This document shows, one piece after another, positions 12,581-32,379 of a stretch of DNA of 64,000 nt. The first letter of the stretch is position 1. Every line of letters begins with the position of its first letter. The notes beneath the pieces were generated by a model, which saw nothing but the letters and a program-made list of their open reading frames with translations, was not told the origin of the DNA and made no database searches. The stretch spans positions 257,542 to 321,541 of the forward strand of contig QVRM01001811.1 of the NCBI GenBank assembly GCA_003439945.1, given 5' to 3'. Position numbers and translations under genes: made by a program. The stretch comes from Dermanyssus gallinae (taxonomy: Eukaryota; Arthropoda; Arachnida; Mesostigmata; Dermanyssidae).

Positions 12581-13616
12581 TACGTCCAAATTGTCGTCTA
12601 ACTTACTGAAGCAAATGGCGGATACAATGAATAAACAGACGCGCAAAGTGTTGCTGAGCACAACGCATCAATATAGATGCCCTAGTAGCAAACAAATGAA
12701 TATTTTAATAGAGGTCACTTTGTACCTTGATTTAACTTGTGCACATGATCAAACGCTGCTTGAATGTATTAGTCCAAAACTTCTGTCGGTTGATAGGGTC
12801 CTATCGATCCATCGGATTCTGATGTAATCTACCTATCGCGCTTTTAACAGGGTCAGCTGTTATTTTCGCTTGACATTTAGCGAATGCATTTCTACTGAAG
12901 GTATGACGTTTGCAAGTAGAGAAAATAGCGTCTAAAAAGGTTTATTTACTCGAAATTTTGCTTTACTTACTACCACTATGTCCTGATTGCGATTAGTTTG
13001 GCGGGAAAGATTTGTGCTATCGACGGGCACGAATACTGTGTATGATCTTACAATGGTTTGATCGCTTTTGCAGTGTCCCATTTAGCACGTAAACTCCAAC
13101 CCATTGTCCTGAATGAAACCTGGCTTTGCCTTTTATTTATAACTTTCCACTTCTGTGCATTCTTGTATCCCGTTATGCACGTACGTAAGCATTCCACCAA
13201 GTTCAGATGGACACTCGACTGTCGGAGCTAGACGCCACGTGCTGGCGAACGTGCAGTGGAGAGGGTAAAAACGAGTAGGTACGAGAAACGTCCTGGAGAC
13301 TCGATAGAGATGTCTACTTGTACCGAGACGAATCTACCAAAGTCGAGAATAATCTATGAGACAATAAATACAGCTGACACAGAGTGCAAAAAAAGAGCTA
13401 CAGACAATGTAGGTTCACTCTACAGGTGACCGCAGGCGATCGTGTTTTCATTCGTACGTACTCGGCTAGTCTAAGTTCAATAGACTAAACCATTATGTCA
13501 GTGTGTACAGTTCACGTACATATTAGTGGCACGCTGTTTGCTAAGCGACAATAATAACGAACTCTTAGCGTTAATTCTCATACTATCATTATAATTGTGG
13601 TTGTCATGTAATGTCA

Positions 13617-13671
<55 letters not shown>

Positions 13672-13835
13672 GTAAAATTGAACACTTTAACCACGTGTAT
13701 ATGTGCAGATCATGTCAGCACATACTTTGTTTGAATTACGAAGTTACGTTGCTGTAATATCGTCTAGTAGTAATAAAAATGTGTTTCGACCGCCATCATC
13801 ACAGAGCTAGCAAATGCTGCTGAGGTAATCAAAAA
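12581..13835. other. unclassified DNA
   Basis: May begin with a further remnant of mariner copy 2. (TA)n blocks with GTA interruptions lie at 13,619-13,672. No recognised gene. Confidence 0.35.
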
Positions 13836-18300
<4,465 letters not shown>

Positions 18301-18589
18301 ATTATCAGTATTTGTAGTGTAGGTAATATTATGGATGCTGTGAAAACAGCGCTGATATCGCTTCTCTAGTGTACTTGAAAGTTGACTCTGCTTTTTAAAG
18401 CGGGGCATTCCCGTAACAAGGTAGCACGAGGATGACCCGTCCTAAAAAGAAGAGACGAACCTAACGCTCGAGGTCACTAAAGAAGCAGTTTGAGCGCCGT
18501 TTCCACAACACCCTCTTCGTGGCCGCGTTCCCTATTGAGAGCCTCAGGGGCTCTCATACGAGACGAGCAACCCCCAATAGTAATATTGC

Positions 18590-18860
18590 AATACTGGTCC
18601 CATGAAGGCCCGGGCGGCATCCCCGTCTTTGCAGCCAAGCTACTGATGAAGGAATATGCGAAAACGGGCCAACGATAAGATGTGTAAAACTACGCATATG
18701 TTGCCTAGGCTCATTCCCTACCGAACAAATGGCCGCAGAGCTCGTTCTGATTCCGAAGGGCCCGACCTCGGGAGAACTAACCTGCCGCAGCATACGGGCG
18801 CTAGCAAGTCGCGGGGACCTCCAGTCCCACCTGTTCAAGATCGGGAAAGCTTCCAGCTTT
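18590..18860 (+). pseudogene. possible LINE reverse transcriptase fragment
   Basis: Two plus-strand frames. The first reads EGPGGIPVFAAKLLMKEYA (about 18,600-18,660), resembling the 'APGPDGIPxxxLK' motif of R1/Jockey RTs. After a shift comes ELVLIPKGPTSGELTCRSI (about 18,733-18,790), resembling 'xLVLIPKPGK...YRPI'. The spacing and order suit RT motifs 0-2a. No catalytic box follows, so this is at best a small decayed piece. The call rests on two short motifs. Confidence 0.4.
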
Positions 18861-19270
18861 ATTCTGAGATGTGCAGCATGGGCTGAGCAACAAAAACAAC
18901 TCCGGATAGGATGGCGGCGGACCTTCCCAGCGTGTGTAAGTCAATGCAGCGCTCAGTTGGTCTCAGTGGCGAAAAGCAACAAGATTTTTCAAAGATATTT
19001 TCACAGCCAAGTCCACAACCGTGGTAGAGGCTCCCAATGAATAGACTCTCACCCCCGCCCCTCCGCATTTTGTATAGACAATCCATGAAAGGATGAGTAG
19101 TCGACTGTTTTTTCAGTAACAGAAAAGCTTCCTGCTGTAGTGTCGGTGCGTGCAAACTGCATCGAGTTACTCGCCTAGAACCTAAAATCGAAAATAAAAA
19201 ATAGCAGTGCTGTACTAACACTTGCACAATTAGTTATAGCAGCAATAACAGAAAAAGCAATAACAATAAC
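18861..19270. other. unclassified spacer
   Basis: Perhaps a continuation of the decayed LINE. Nothing recognised. Confidence 0.25.
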
Positions 19271-19983
19271 AATGCTTACACACACACACACACACACACA
19301 CACAAGGAACAAAAGGAGCAGTCTCTTGTTGAGCAAAAAGAATTGGCAAATTAACGCGCCGCTCGCTCTTCTTTTGTTACTGACTGAGTGGCTAAACGTG
19401 GTGGTGGTGGTGGTGGTGGTGGCGGTTCTATAGGTGGAAGGTTTCGGATAGAGAGAATAGGTCGATAACAACAGCGACGGCGGCGGCGTCGACGACAGTG
19501 AAAGCGACAATGATGGTGTCGACGACGACGACCACGATGATGATGATGATGATGATGGGGGCGGCGACAACAACAACAACAACACGACTAGCAACAACAA
19601 CATGACTTGCAACAACAACAACAACAACAATAGCAACAGCAGCAGCAGCAACAACAACAACAATAACAGCAACAACAACAACGACATGACGATGAAGGCC
19701 ATGACCACGATGGCGGCGACGGCGGCGGCGATGATGATGCTGCTGCTGCTGCTGAAGCCGGCAACGACGACGACGACGACGACGGCCATCAATAGCTACA
19801 GACGACGACGGCGACTGCTTCTGCTGCTGCTGTGGCTGCCGACAACGACGTCGCCCGCAGGGCTTGAAGCGAAAAGGGACGCTAGCGCATCTGACGCGGG
19901 CAGCAGGAACAACAACAACGGTGGTTTTTTGGTCGATCGGGATCGGTCGGTCTGTCTGTCTGTCCATCTATCTATCTATCTAA

Positions 19984-20024
<41 letters not shown>

Positions 20025-20680
20025 GTGTGTGTTTGTAGCGAGTATGTGTAGTGTGTGTGTGTGTGTGCATGATCTATCTGTTAACCTTGCTATGCAGGCA
20101 TGTGTGTATGTGAATCTCTGGGCCTGTTGAGCGCGTGTTGAATGTGTGTGTGTGTGTGTTGCTGTGGGGCCTCTCAGTTAGATCTCTGGCGCGCCTTAGC
20201 AGCGGCCACGCAGCCGATGATGATGGTGATGATGATGATGATGATGGCTGCGACTGCGACCGCGGAAACGAAGACAGAACATTGAGCGTCACATACGCCG
20301 ATACCTACTGCTGTTGTTGTTGTTATTGTCGTTGCTGTTGCTTTTGTTGTTGTTGACCGCTGTTGCTTTTGTTGTTGTTGATCGCTGTCGCTACTGTTGT
20401 TTCTGCTGTTGTTGTCGTCGTCGAAGGGCAAGTTAGGCCGATACAACAACAGCAACAACAACAACAACAACAACGACAACAACGACATCGTGCAGCAGCG
20501 ACAAGCGTCTATCTAACCAACAAGCAGAAACAGTTACACTCCCTACCGGCGATTCGATCTCTCAACGACAACAGCAACAACAACAACAGATAGCGACCGG
20601 CGAATCAACTCCTGTCGTTTTTGCGTCTGCTGCTGCTGCTACCGCTGTGCTTGTATCGACGTCGATCGACCTAAGTGAAG
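19270..20680. repeat. trinucleotide-rich island 2, distal part
   Basis: (CA)n at 19,271-19,304, GGT at 19,398-19,424, ATG at 19,531-19,556, CAA/CAG at 19,569-19,682, GACGAC at 19,766-19,784, (TA)n at 19,986-20,015, GT tracts at 20,050-20,160, then TTG and CAA runs to 20,590. No protein-coding region recognised. Confidence 0.75.
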
Positions 20681-20892
20681 AGACGGCGGCCGCAGCCAAC
20701 TCGCCAACGTCTAACTAACCACCAGCGTCTAACGTTAACTAACGGGCGGGAGTTAGTATCTGTGCGCACGGACCAGCCAGCTGGGTAGCTTTCGATAGAT
20801 GGAGACAGCCACGTTGCGCACGGAGGCATCCTTGGCCAGTGAAAGGTGATGGCTTCCTACTTCTTCTTTTCGGACAGGCTTATTATTATTAT

Positions 20893-21058
20893 GAGTGTCA
20901 TTAGAATTACAGAGAGACAACGCCAATATGATGTTGAGTGGTCACCGACACTCAAGCAATAAGAATAATATAAGCAATATTGTAGATATTATATAAGTAA
21001 TATATTGATAATTGTGATACATGTACATATTGATAAAATAAACCCTTGTTCCAAAAAA
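20893..21058 (+). mobile_element. (TTA)n-associated non-LTR retrotransposon, copy A (3' end)
   Basis: A 5'-truncated 3' end of a non-LTR retrotransposon. It starts GAGTGTCATTAGAATTACAG, encodes the tail RGNAKMMLSGHRHS-like peptide (here RDNANMMLSG...) to a TAA near 20,993, and continues as a short AT-rich 3' UTR ending AACCCTTGTTCCAAAAAA. It differs from copy C (38.7 kb) at only a handful of positions over about 165 bp. Both flanks are TTA repeats: 20,880-20,892 on the left, 21,059-21,089 on the right. Confidence 0.8.
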
Positions 21059-21089
21059 TTATTATTATTATTATTATCATTATTATTAT
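21059..21089. repeat. (TTA)n separating copies A and B
   Basis: An imperfect TTA/TCATTA tract that forms the 3' flank of copy A and the 5' flank of copy B. Confidence 0.9.
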
Positions 21090-21375
21090 ACCACATCATT
21101 CACCAACGGGAGATGCCCAAACGGCGCCTATACGCGCATCTTCTTGAGGACCATGTGGTAATGGCGTTTGAGGCAAGAATGCACTCAAACTGACGAAACA
21201 GCTTGGGAAGAAGCTCTTTGAGGCTACAGCGGAGCCAAAATCAACGGCGTTTCTCCGACAGAGGGTGTCATTGGAGCTCCACAGAGGCAACGCCAAGATG
21301 ATGTTGAGTGGTTAGCGACACTCGAGCAATAACAATGATGTTATATAATTAATATTAGTGTTGTGATACATGTAC
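21090..21375 (+). mobile_element. (TTA)n-associated non-LTR retrotransposon, copy B (3' end)
   Basis: A 5'-truncated copy reaching further into the coding region. From 21,172 it reads GKNALKLTKQLGKKLFEATA, then FLRQRVSLELHRGNAKMMLS, and stops at TAG 21,313-21,315, a few codons earlier than copy C, which reads on through GHRHS. The 3' UTR ends GTGATACATGTACAT and passes directly into (TAA)n. It lacks the ATTGATAAAATA...CCAAAAAA ending of copies A and C, so its 3' terminus differs slightly or has eroded. It is more diverged from A and C than those are from each other. Confidence 0.75.

Positions 21376-21433
<58 letters not shown>
21376..21433. repeat. (TAA)n microsatellite
   Basis: About 19 units directly at the 3' end of copy B, followed by ATTATTATTATT near 21,453-21,467. 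Confidence 0.95.
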
Positions 21434-21435
<2 letters not shown>

Positions 21436-21467
21436 CCATGTTTCTAAAAAAAATATTATTATTATTA

Positions 21468-25510
<4,043 letters not shown>

Positions 25511-25511
25511 G

Positions 25512-25561
<50 letters not shown>
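25511..25561. repeat. (TA)n microsatellite
   Basis: TA tract with one ACA interruption. Confidence 0.9.
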
Positions 25562-25562
<1 letters not shown>

Positions 25563-26013
25563 TACAGCAACAACGGCAAAATAAACTTCTGACGGTAAAA
25601 CGAATTTATTTTTTGTTGCCGTTACGATCTTGACTACGACCATGGTGGTGGTGATGGTGGCGGCGGCGACGGTTATGTGTCTGATGACGGTAACACTGGT
25701 CATACGCTCTGATAACGATCATGATTGGCAGTAGTAATCAGGATTTTAAGTTGATTCACGTGTTGACCGACCGGCCGACCTAAATAGATATTGAATGTGA
25801 AAAATTCGTTGGGATCGTCGGCTGCGGCTTCGGCGACGTAGATGTAAAAACCAAAATCTCCTCCACCATCGTTTTCCCTTCCGGTCAGGTTCGTATAGCG
25901 AGTTCTTCGTCCTTTCTGATATGTAGTGGTGTGTGCGTACGCCAGCCATAGAATGAATTGATTATATTCTTTTTTCTTATTTTTACCTATATATATATAT
26001 ATATATATATATA

Positions 26014-26054
26014 TCTGAAAATCGACTTATCTATATATACATATGGAACGTAGA

Positions 26055-26090
<36 letters not shown>

Positions 26091-26155
26091 ATACGCATAC
26101 ATAGATTTCTGAAAATCTGTTTATCTATATATATACATATAGAACGTAGAATATT
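26014..26155. repeat. locally duplicated unit within (TA)n
   Basis: A block of about 45 bp (TCTGAAAATC..., TTATCTATATATA, GAACGTAGAATAT) occurs at 26,014 and again at 26,108, separated by TA repeats, a 94-bp period. It suggests slippage or unequal exchange anchored in TA tracts. Confidence 0.75.
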
Positions 26156-26414
26156 CGGACATGAGTGGCAGCTATCAAATGCCTGGGCTCAGTTGCGGTA
26201 GTAGCAATAGTGCTTGTAATGCTAAGAATGCCAATTATGGCGGAGTATCGTTATCAGATGGCAATGGTCGGAACCAACCAGCGGATGTGGAACTGCACGA
26301 GGAAATCCTATAGAATTGTGTCAGTGGCTCAAATGAGACCCACTAAAAATAGATGAGACGCATGTCTGAGCGCGATACGTTGCGCTCCCATGAGTTCTCT
26401 CTCTCATTCTTGAT

Positions 26415-26415
<1 letters not shown>

Positions 26416-26461
<46 letters not shown>
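26416..26461. repeat. (TA)n microsatellite
   Basis: About 23 units. Confidence 0.95.
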
Positions 26462-26465
<4 letters not shown>

Positions 26466-26800
26466 CCACATAATTATGTTTTACTAAGCATTTTGCAAGT
26501 AACTACCAATATGTTTATATTAAAAGGCCATCTTGCTGGCTTGTTAACAAGTTTAAGAACGTTGCATTTGTCTTTGCAGCTCATGAAATGTGTATGCATA
26601 TTCCAATAATAAAACATCATGCCGCGAGCAGCTGACTGTATAATTGTATAATCTGCATAAGTGTTTATGTTATATGCATACTCAATATGAGTGAAATAAT
26701 TCTGTTGACAAATAACAAAATATCTATTTTTTTTAGGAACACAATTTTTTTTTACCTAAAAACAATAATTTTCTTAGTTTACATTATTTTTAGACAAAGC

Positions 26801-26803
<3 letters not shown>
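26462..26803. other. unclassified AT-rich DNA
   Basis: Nothing recognised. Confidence 0.4.

Positions 26804-26888
<85 letters not shown>
26804..26888. repeat. (TA)n microsatellite
   Basis: About 42 uninterrupted units. Confidence 0.95.
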
Positions 26889-26889
<1 letters not shown>

Positions 26890-28698
26890 CAATAAACTTT
26901 GGTCTCGCGCTTGTTTAGACAACAACGAGTGCATTGAACGAATATGTCAACATGAGCTTAAAATGTCTATGCTCTCTATATGTTTGATATTTGGATCTTA
27001 TTTTCACTACCATAACTAGAAGAATTGTTTGTTGAATTGTAGTTGTGTGTGGTGAATGATTAACTATTTTGATCTCGGATGCTGCGGAACTCTACGTTCA
27101 AGGAGAAATCAATCGTGAATCGTGTGTTTAATAAATGAAAAGAATCCAAGGTTCGCCCGGAATGTCAAGGGCGTAGGTGAGTTATCTTTGTGCCTATTCA
27201 CTTAGGCTAGCTATAACCAACTAGTCAATCGCAATACGACAAATCGTAGCAAGTCCCTCCGACTCCGACCTGGCTAGTCAACTCTTGTCGCGTGGCAGTT
27301 GCATGTGTTCCTGTTAGGCAGCGGAGGGGGAAGCTCTTAGCAATGCATGCGCTGACGGGATTAGGTAAGTGAGCCACAGCAGAATGTTCAGTGTTCCCCG
27401 TTATGTCAGTGTGTGAACAATGTGCGAAAGAAGTGGACTGGATGACTCGTGGGAGGAGAGGCCAGACAAGACAGATAGAAATTACATGGTGCAACGGAGA
27501 AGTCCTGCCATCCGGTCCTGCCAATATTACCGCGCTTCGTTCGTAACGCGTGACCAGTACGAACTACCAAGTCGAGAAGAGAGCTCTGCTACCTCGCGAT
27601 GGGAAGAACTGGGAGTCTCACGTTGGAAGTGTCCGTTTTCGAACTCGGCAAAATGCATCCCTGCGTGCCTGCCGCGCGTGTCTACGATGAGACCGGATGT
27701 CAACTGGCTGTGACAATTTAAGGTTAGATAAAAAATTATTGGTCCAAAAGGTCTTTCATCTGCAAGAGCCAAGAATATATCAAACTGCTGCCAATTATCT
27801 TAGATTGTGAGCACTGAAAATTAGTCCAACGCTAGGTTTCGTGTTGGTATTTATGAGAGCAACAATATTATATATATCATATTTTAAGTAAAATTATTGA
27901 CACTTATTTAAAGGGTAAGTATATTTCAGGCCAGATAATAAATTGAAAATCTACTGGTTTTAATACGTTTTTTTGGAACGGGGTCGCTTGCGATAATAGC
28001 CGTGTGCACACAAGGTACATCGTTCGTATATATATACATACCCTAGTGGAATAAATGGCGATGATGATTAGTCCAAATTGACTGGCCCGTGCGCCATGGG
28101 CCGCAATAAAGGGCACGACGTGTTAAATCAGCCCAGACTAACGGGAAGTAACTAAAATAGTTTACAGCATAAGTTTTACAGCCTTCAGATTTTAAGTGTT
28201 CGTTGATGATGATGTAAAATAGGCGTGGACCACAGTTAGTTGAAACAGCAATAAAATAAAAATAAAAAACATTAAATGTTTTGTTTTATTTCCCGATGCG
28301 GATTCCCTAGATATCGGCATAGCTCAGCCTACCTGGTTCATTCCCATTATCAGACCCCTTTCTAAATCATGAAGTCTCAAGGCGGAAAAATATACACATT
28401 TACATGCATCCTTAGTCGCTTTAGTACATCAATTGTCGGCTAATATTTGCCAAGTCGTTGCGTTATCATTCGGAATACAATGAACTGCATGTAGTTGAAA
28501 CTACATATACTTTTAGGAACAAAAAAAGATAAATATTATTGAAAGCGCATGATGGTCACGGATTTAGCCCGATACTAGATTATTGTTATTTTCTTTTATG
28601 GAGTGGTTGAGAAGCTTTGCGTAAAAAGATATAATGCTGTAATCGCATACGCTGATAGCATAATTTATAACCTGTTTGTTTTAACGAAACTTACTTGG
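26889..28698. other. unclassified DNA
   Basis: A GC-richer patch at 27,225-27,720 carries open frames on both strands (plus 27,420-27,713; minus 27,225-27,524 and 27,527-27,772), none with a recognisable domain. The rest is AT-rich. Confidence 0.35.
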
Positions 28699-28820
<122 letters not shown>

Positions 28821-30008
28821 GTACACCTTTATCCACACGCTATTATGACTATCATATACTCCATCATGAGTCCGGGAAATCAGTAATGAGGAACGGGCGG
28901 CGCCACCACGATTGTGGCTCTGGCTGTTGATGTTGTACATGTTCTTGTTGTCATTAGCCGCACAGTGACGTTCTAAAGGCGATTTGCATATAGTGTTATA
29001 TGGGCTACGTGTGGACCTTGCAAACGGCTTTATGTACCGTCCCCCCGAAGTCATCAAAGATCACCGTGGACGAGACAGCGCAGCAGCCCGATACATGCAG
29101 GGGATATTCTATTTAAGTAAGGAGGTAGAAACGGATGATTACAAGACCGGAGCAAGGAGTGACATGAACATAAAGTACGTGTGTGTGTGTACATACGGAC
29201 ATGTGGCGGCGTAGCTCAGGACGATAGTATTACGCTAGTAGTGGTTGCCATCTACCGGTATGTAGCCGCTTCAATTCCTGTTGTTAATCAAACTTTGCTG
29301 TTTCTTCGATCCGTGTTGTTGATCGATGATTGTGCTTCCGATGCTCGATGAGAATGGATGGACGGATACTTCATACCGTTGAGGATCAGCGACCATGCTG
29401 CTGTCACAACGACTGTTGTTGGAGATATTCTAGATGTCTCAACATGTCCGCCTATGCTGCCCCTCTAAGCGTCGCTGAGATATAAAAGGGTAAAATGTGT
29501 GTGTTTTTTTAGTAGGTAGACAAGCAAATATCAGATTAAACTAACAACAAATCTACCCATATGGAAGGAGAGATGGAGGTGAGTACAGGCGGTTTGAACG
29601 GCGTCCAGTCGAATGAACAGCAGCAGCATCAACAACAACAACATGAACAGCGATAGACGGTACAAGTCGGACAGCACAAGTTGTCTGTAACATTGACCTC
29701 AATAAGAATAAATGGGCTAGACCCCTCGAAGTGGCTGCCCCTCGCCAACGGTGTGCTCGCCCCGTTGCAGCGCCTGCAGTATCGACAGAACTGTGGCCAG
29801 TCAGCTGCAGTCTGAGACGAGACCGTAGTAGCCTGTTTTCAGTGAGTGCATCTACTACATTAGTATGACTATACACATCTTTGGCAGCCTCTTACTAACT
29901 GTCGTATAAAAAAAAATATATATATATATAAGCGACTATGCATAATAAGTAACGTACACCTACTATAGTGTTCTTCTTTCTGCTGGTCCCCCATGAACAC
30001 TTTTCGTG
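28821..30008. other. unclassified DNA; possible tRNA-like stretch
   Basis: Around 29,209-29,281 the sequence has an A-box-like GTAGCTCAGGAC and a weak B-box-like CTTCAATTCC about 45 bp later, reminiscent of a degenerate tRNA or tRNA-derived repeat head. The fold was not convincing, so no tRNA gene is called. The remainder is unrecognised. Confidence 0.25.

Positions 30009-30057
<49 letters not shown>
30009..30057. repeat. (TA)n microsatellite left of MITE copy B
   Basis: About 24 units, ending about 12 bp before the MITE terminus. Confidence 0.95.
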
Positions 30058-30058
<1 letters not shown>

Positions 30059-30068
30059 TTTTCCATAA

Positions 30069-30676
30069 CCGTATGTACTCATTTTAAGGTTTGGTAGAAC
30101 TCGGCACGAAACTATTTTTTTTTCAATGAAAGGAGGGGACGGAAACGCCTTGTTAAGGAGTGAAGATGAAATTTATAAAAGAAGGTGTTCTGCCTTTTTC
30201 CCCTACATAGTCGTGCAAAATCTACGTCTGCGGTAGAACGGTAGTCAACGCACAAAGAAACCAATCATACCGGTGAATTCGGCGGAAAATTTGAGGAAGA
30301 TCTGCATAATCTGAAGCACACCAGACGCAAGCTAGAAAATGGCAAATATCCAGGTTAAGGAAAGTCATAAAATGTCGATATGCTGTTATGTCTTTAAGCT
30401 TTCGCGTGCAGAACCGTAGAATTTTGCCACTGCGGCCAAAAATTTACGCCCAAGGGACTATTCCTAGGCAATAGCAAATTTAATATTCATCATTTTCGTA
30501 CGAAAGTGATGGTCCTGCGTTACGTAGTTGCCGAGTAACTAAGCTGTTGACTGGTTCTATTGCAAACGTAGATTTTGCACGACTACGTAGGAGAAAAATA
30601 CATAGAATAACTTCTTTTATAAATTGCATCCTTATTTCTAAACAAGACGTTTAGAAATGTATACAAGACGTCCCTG
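30069..30676. mobile_element. foldback MITE family, copy B (most complete)
   Basis: A non-coding element of about 0.6 kb with long inverted arms. The left arm (30,069 to about 30,250) contains CCTTGTTAAGGAGTGAAGAT, ATTTATAAAAGAAG, CCCCTACATAGTCGTGCAAA and ATCTACG. The right arm (about 30,545-30,676), read as complement, gives CTTGTTTAGAAATAAGGATG, ATTTATAAAAGAAG and CCTACGTAGTCGTGCAAAAT. Interior blocks (AACCAATCATACCGG, GCAATAGCAAATTTAAT, GTAGTTGCCGAGTAACTA) align with copy A at 6.4-6.8 kb. No transposase frame is present. (TA)n tracts flank both sides (30,009-30,057 and 30,694-30,729). Confidence 0.8.
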
Positions 30677-30685
30677 TATTTTTTA

Positions 30686-30693
<8 letters not shown>

Positions 30694-30729
<36 letters not shown>
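30694..30729. repeat. (TA)n microsatellite right of MITE copy B
   Basis: About 18 units. Confidence 0.95.
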
Positions 30730-30731
<2 letters not shown>

Positions 30732-30870
30732 TTATTGTCTAAGCCATCATATGTATACGCACATACGGAAAAAAAATATATATATATAGACAGGCATCTA
30801 TATATGCTTATTGTCTAAGTCATCGTATGTATACGCACATTCGAACAAATATATATGGACTATATGCAGG
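30730..30870. repeat. 76-bp tandem duplication
   Basis: GCTTATTGTCTAAGCCATCA at 30,730 recurs as GCTTATTGTCTAAGTCATCG at 30,806, each followed by TATGTATACGCACAT and a GACAGGCAT or TATGCAGGCAT stretch. Confidence 0.8.
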
Positions 30871-31660
30871 CATTCCTTTTCAGTGTTCATGTTCGTTCAT
30901 TTGCGTGCATATAACACTACCGTTACTACTAAACTGCCAGCAAGCAGCGAGCGGTGGTTTCTCTCAGCAGTTTGGCAGCTGTATTGATCTCGTCATCAAT
31001 ATGCCGAGAGCCGGTGATGCTTCCTTACTTACGTAGCCAATCAAGCAACGAATCTCTCTCTCTCTCTCCCCGTCCCTGTATATCGTGCACGTGTTAGCCG
31101 GCAGACTCCGTGCTCAGCGTGCGTGGCATTGTGCTGCATGTGTGCGTGCCCGCTTGTCTGCTTAGTTGCACATTGCTCTGCCTAGTTACACCTCCACATG
31201 CACGTACCATCCACGTCCCTTCGCCCCCCCCCCCCTCCTCCCATACGAGGCGGGTAACTTGCAAATTGAAAAGCGACCTGTAGACAGCAAGCCGGTCGAC
31301 CAGCCAGCTACGCGCTCGTAGCAATGAAAGTCGTCGTTCTAGATGCCGCAGTCTCACGCTGCTTTAGTACACTCGTAACTGTAATATAATGCTGGCGTAG
31401 CTGTTGAGTAACGTCGTCGTTGTTGTCGTTGTTGAGCTAGTTGTGTTATGAATGCTCTCCAGGCAGACGCTTGGATGTGACGAGACGCTGAACGAAGACG
31501 TTCGCGCATGCTATTATCCATTAACATACTAAATGTTACGTACGCCCTAAATATGCAGCGACCTAAGCAAACAGACGACGTATGCCGACTATTTCCGTGT
31601 ACTTATTATGTTGCAGTATTTCGTATATAAATCTATCTATTTATATATCTAATTAGGTAT
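30871..31660. other. unclassified DNA
   Basis: CT tract at 31,053-31,066 and a C run at 31,223-31,234. No recognised gene. The last about 100 bp, with TTATGTTGCAG near 31,612 and TATATCTAATTAG near 31,650, could hold a 3' splice acceptor for the frame that starts at 31,666. Confidence 0.3.
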
Positions 31661-31665
31661 TAGAC

Positions 31666-32052
31666 ATGTTAAGCGAACTGTTGAGGAAATGCCATCCACC
31701 CGACCATGATTACAGCAGCGATGTTGGTAATCATATGAACGCTGCTGACAATGCAGATTCTCTTACTGGCAATGTGTCGACAGATGAGATCTTACGTGCC
31801 GTGGTGAAAGGCCTGCGTGCACTGCGCAGGTCGAATGCACTGCTTGAACGTCAAGTGTGTGATCTAGCAAAGAAAGTGGAGAAGTTGTCTATTTATCGTG
31901 ACAGCGTGCACATGCATGCACGACATGCACGTCGCTATCTCTCGTCTCTTACGCGCTCTACCTCTTCGCAACGTACGACGCTCAGGGTGTCTTTTAGTGC
32001 AGCGAAAAACAGCATTGGCGCCGCAATTGGCGCACATAATTTTTATATTTAA
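31666..32052 (+). CDS. candidate host coding exon, small coiled-coil protein
   Basis: An ATG-initiated frame of 128 codons with balanced, non-repetitive composition, unlike the microsatellite-derived frames elsewhere. The N-terminal part is polar and acidic. Residues about 45-80 (EILRAVVKGLRALRRSNALL, then ERQVCDLAKKVEKL) show regular hydrophobic spacing typical of a helical coiled coil. The C-terminal third is basic and Ser/Thr-rich. I do not recognise the family. It could be a single-exon gene, the terminal exon of a gene whose acceptor is one of the AG sites just upstream, or a chance frame. No clear poly(A) signal follows within about 100 bp. No transposon motif was seen. It is the best host-gene candidate in the window, but the evidence is only open length and composition. 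Confidence 0.35.
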   Translation: MLSELLRKCHPPDHDYSSDVGNHMNAADNADSLTGNVSTDEILRAVVKGLRALRRSNALLERQVCDLAKKVEKLSIYRDSVHMHARHARRYLSSLTRSTSSQRTTLRVSFSAAKNSIGAAIGAHNFYI

Positions 32053-32379
32053 TTCATTTGATTGTGTTGCCAAGTGACCATTATCGAATCATGTATTGAC
32101 CAATTTGCCGTGAAACTGTTTCAACTTCTCCTCTATCCAATCTGTTGCTTTTGAAACTGTGCTTTTCACACCATTTACTTGGTACTGTCGCATCTTTAGG
32201 CAACACAGAAGTTGACCATTGATGAAGAATTCCCGCATATTGATTTCGTAACGCCGTAGCCTATGTCAACTACGCAATTGTGGCTCTCCGGTGCATGGTT
32301 CTCAGTCTCTAAGAATTCTCTTCCTTCTTTCCCAAGATGATAGCGCGTCAAAAAATTCGTTCTTCACTTCTTCAGGAGT
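32053..32379. other. unclassified spacer
   Basis: Nothing recognised. Confidence 0.4.

Noticed and set aside
27225..27772. Possible gene in a GC-richer patch
   Set aside because: Open frames exist on both strands, but no domain, start context or splice structure could be supported.
29205..29290. tRNA gene
   Set aside because: A-box-like and weak B-box-like words are present, but a cloverleaf with acceptor-stem pairing could not be made.
30730..30870. CRISPR-like or satellite repeat
   Set aside because: Only two units of a 76-bp local duplication in eukaryotic AT-rich DNA.
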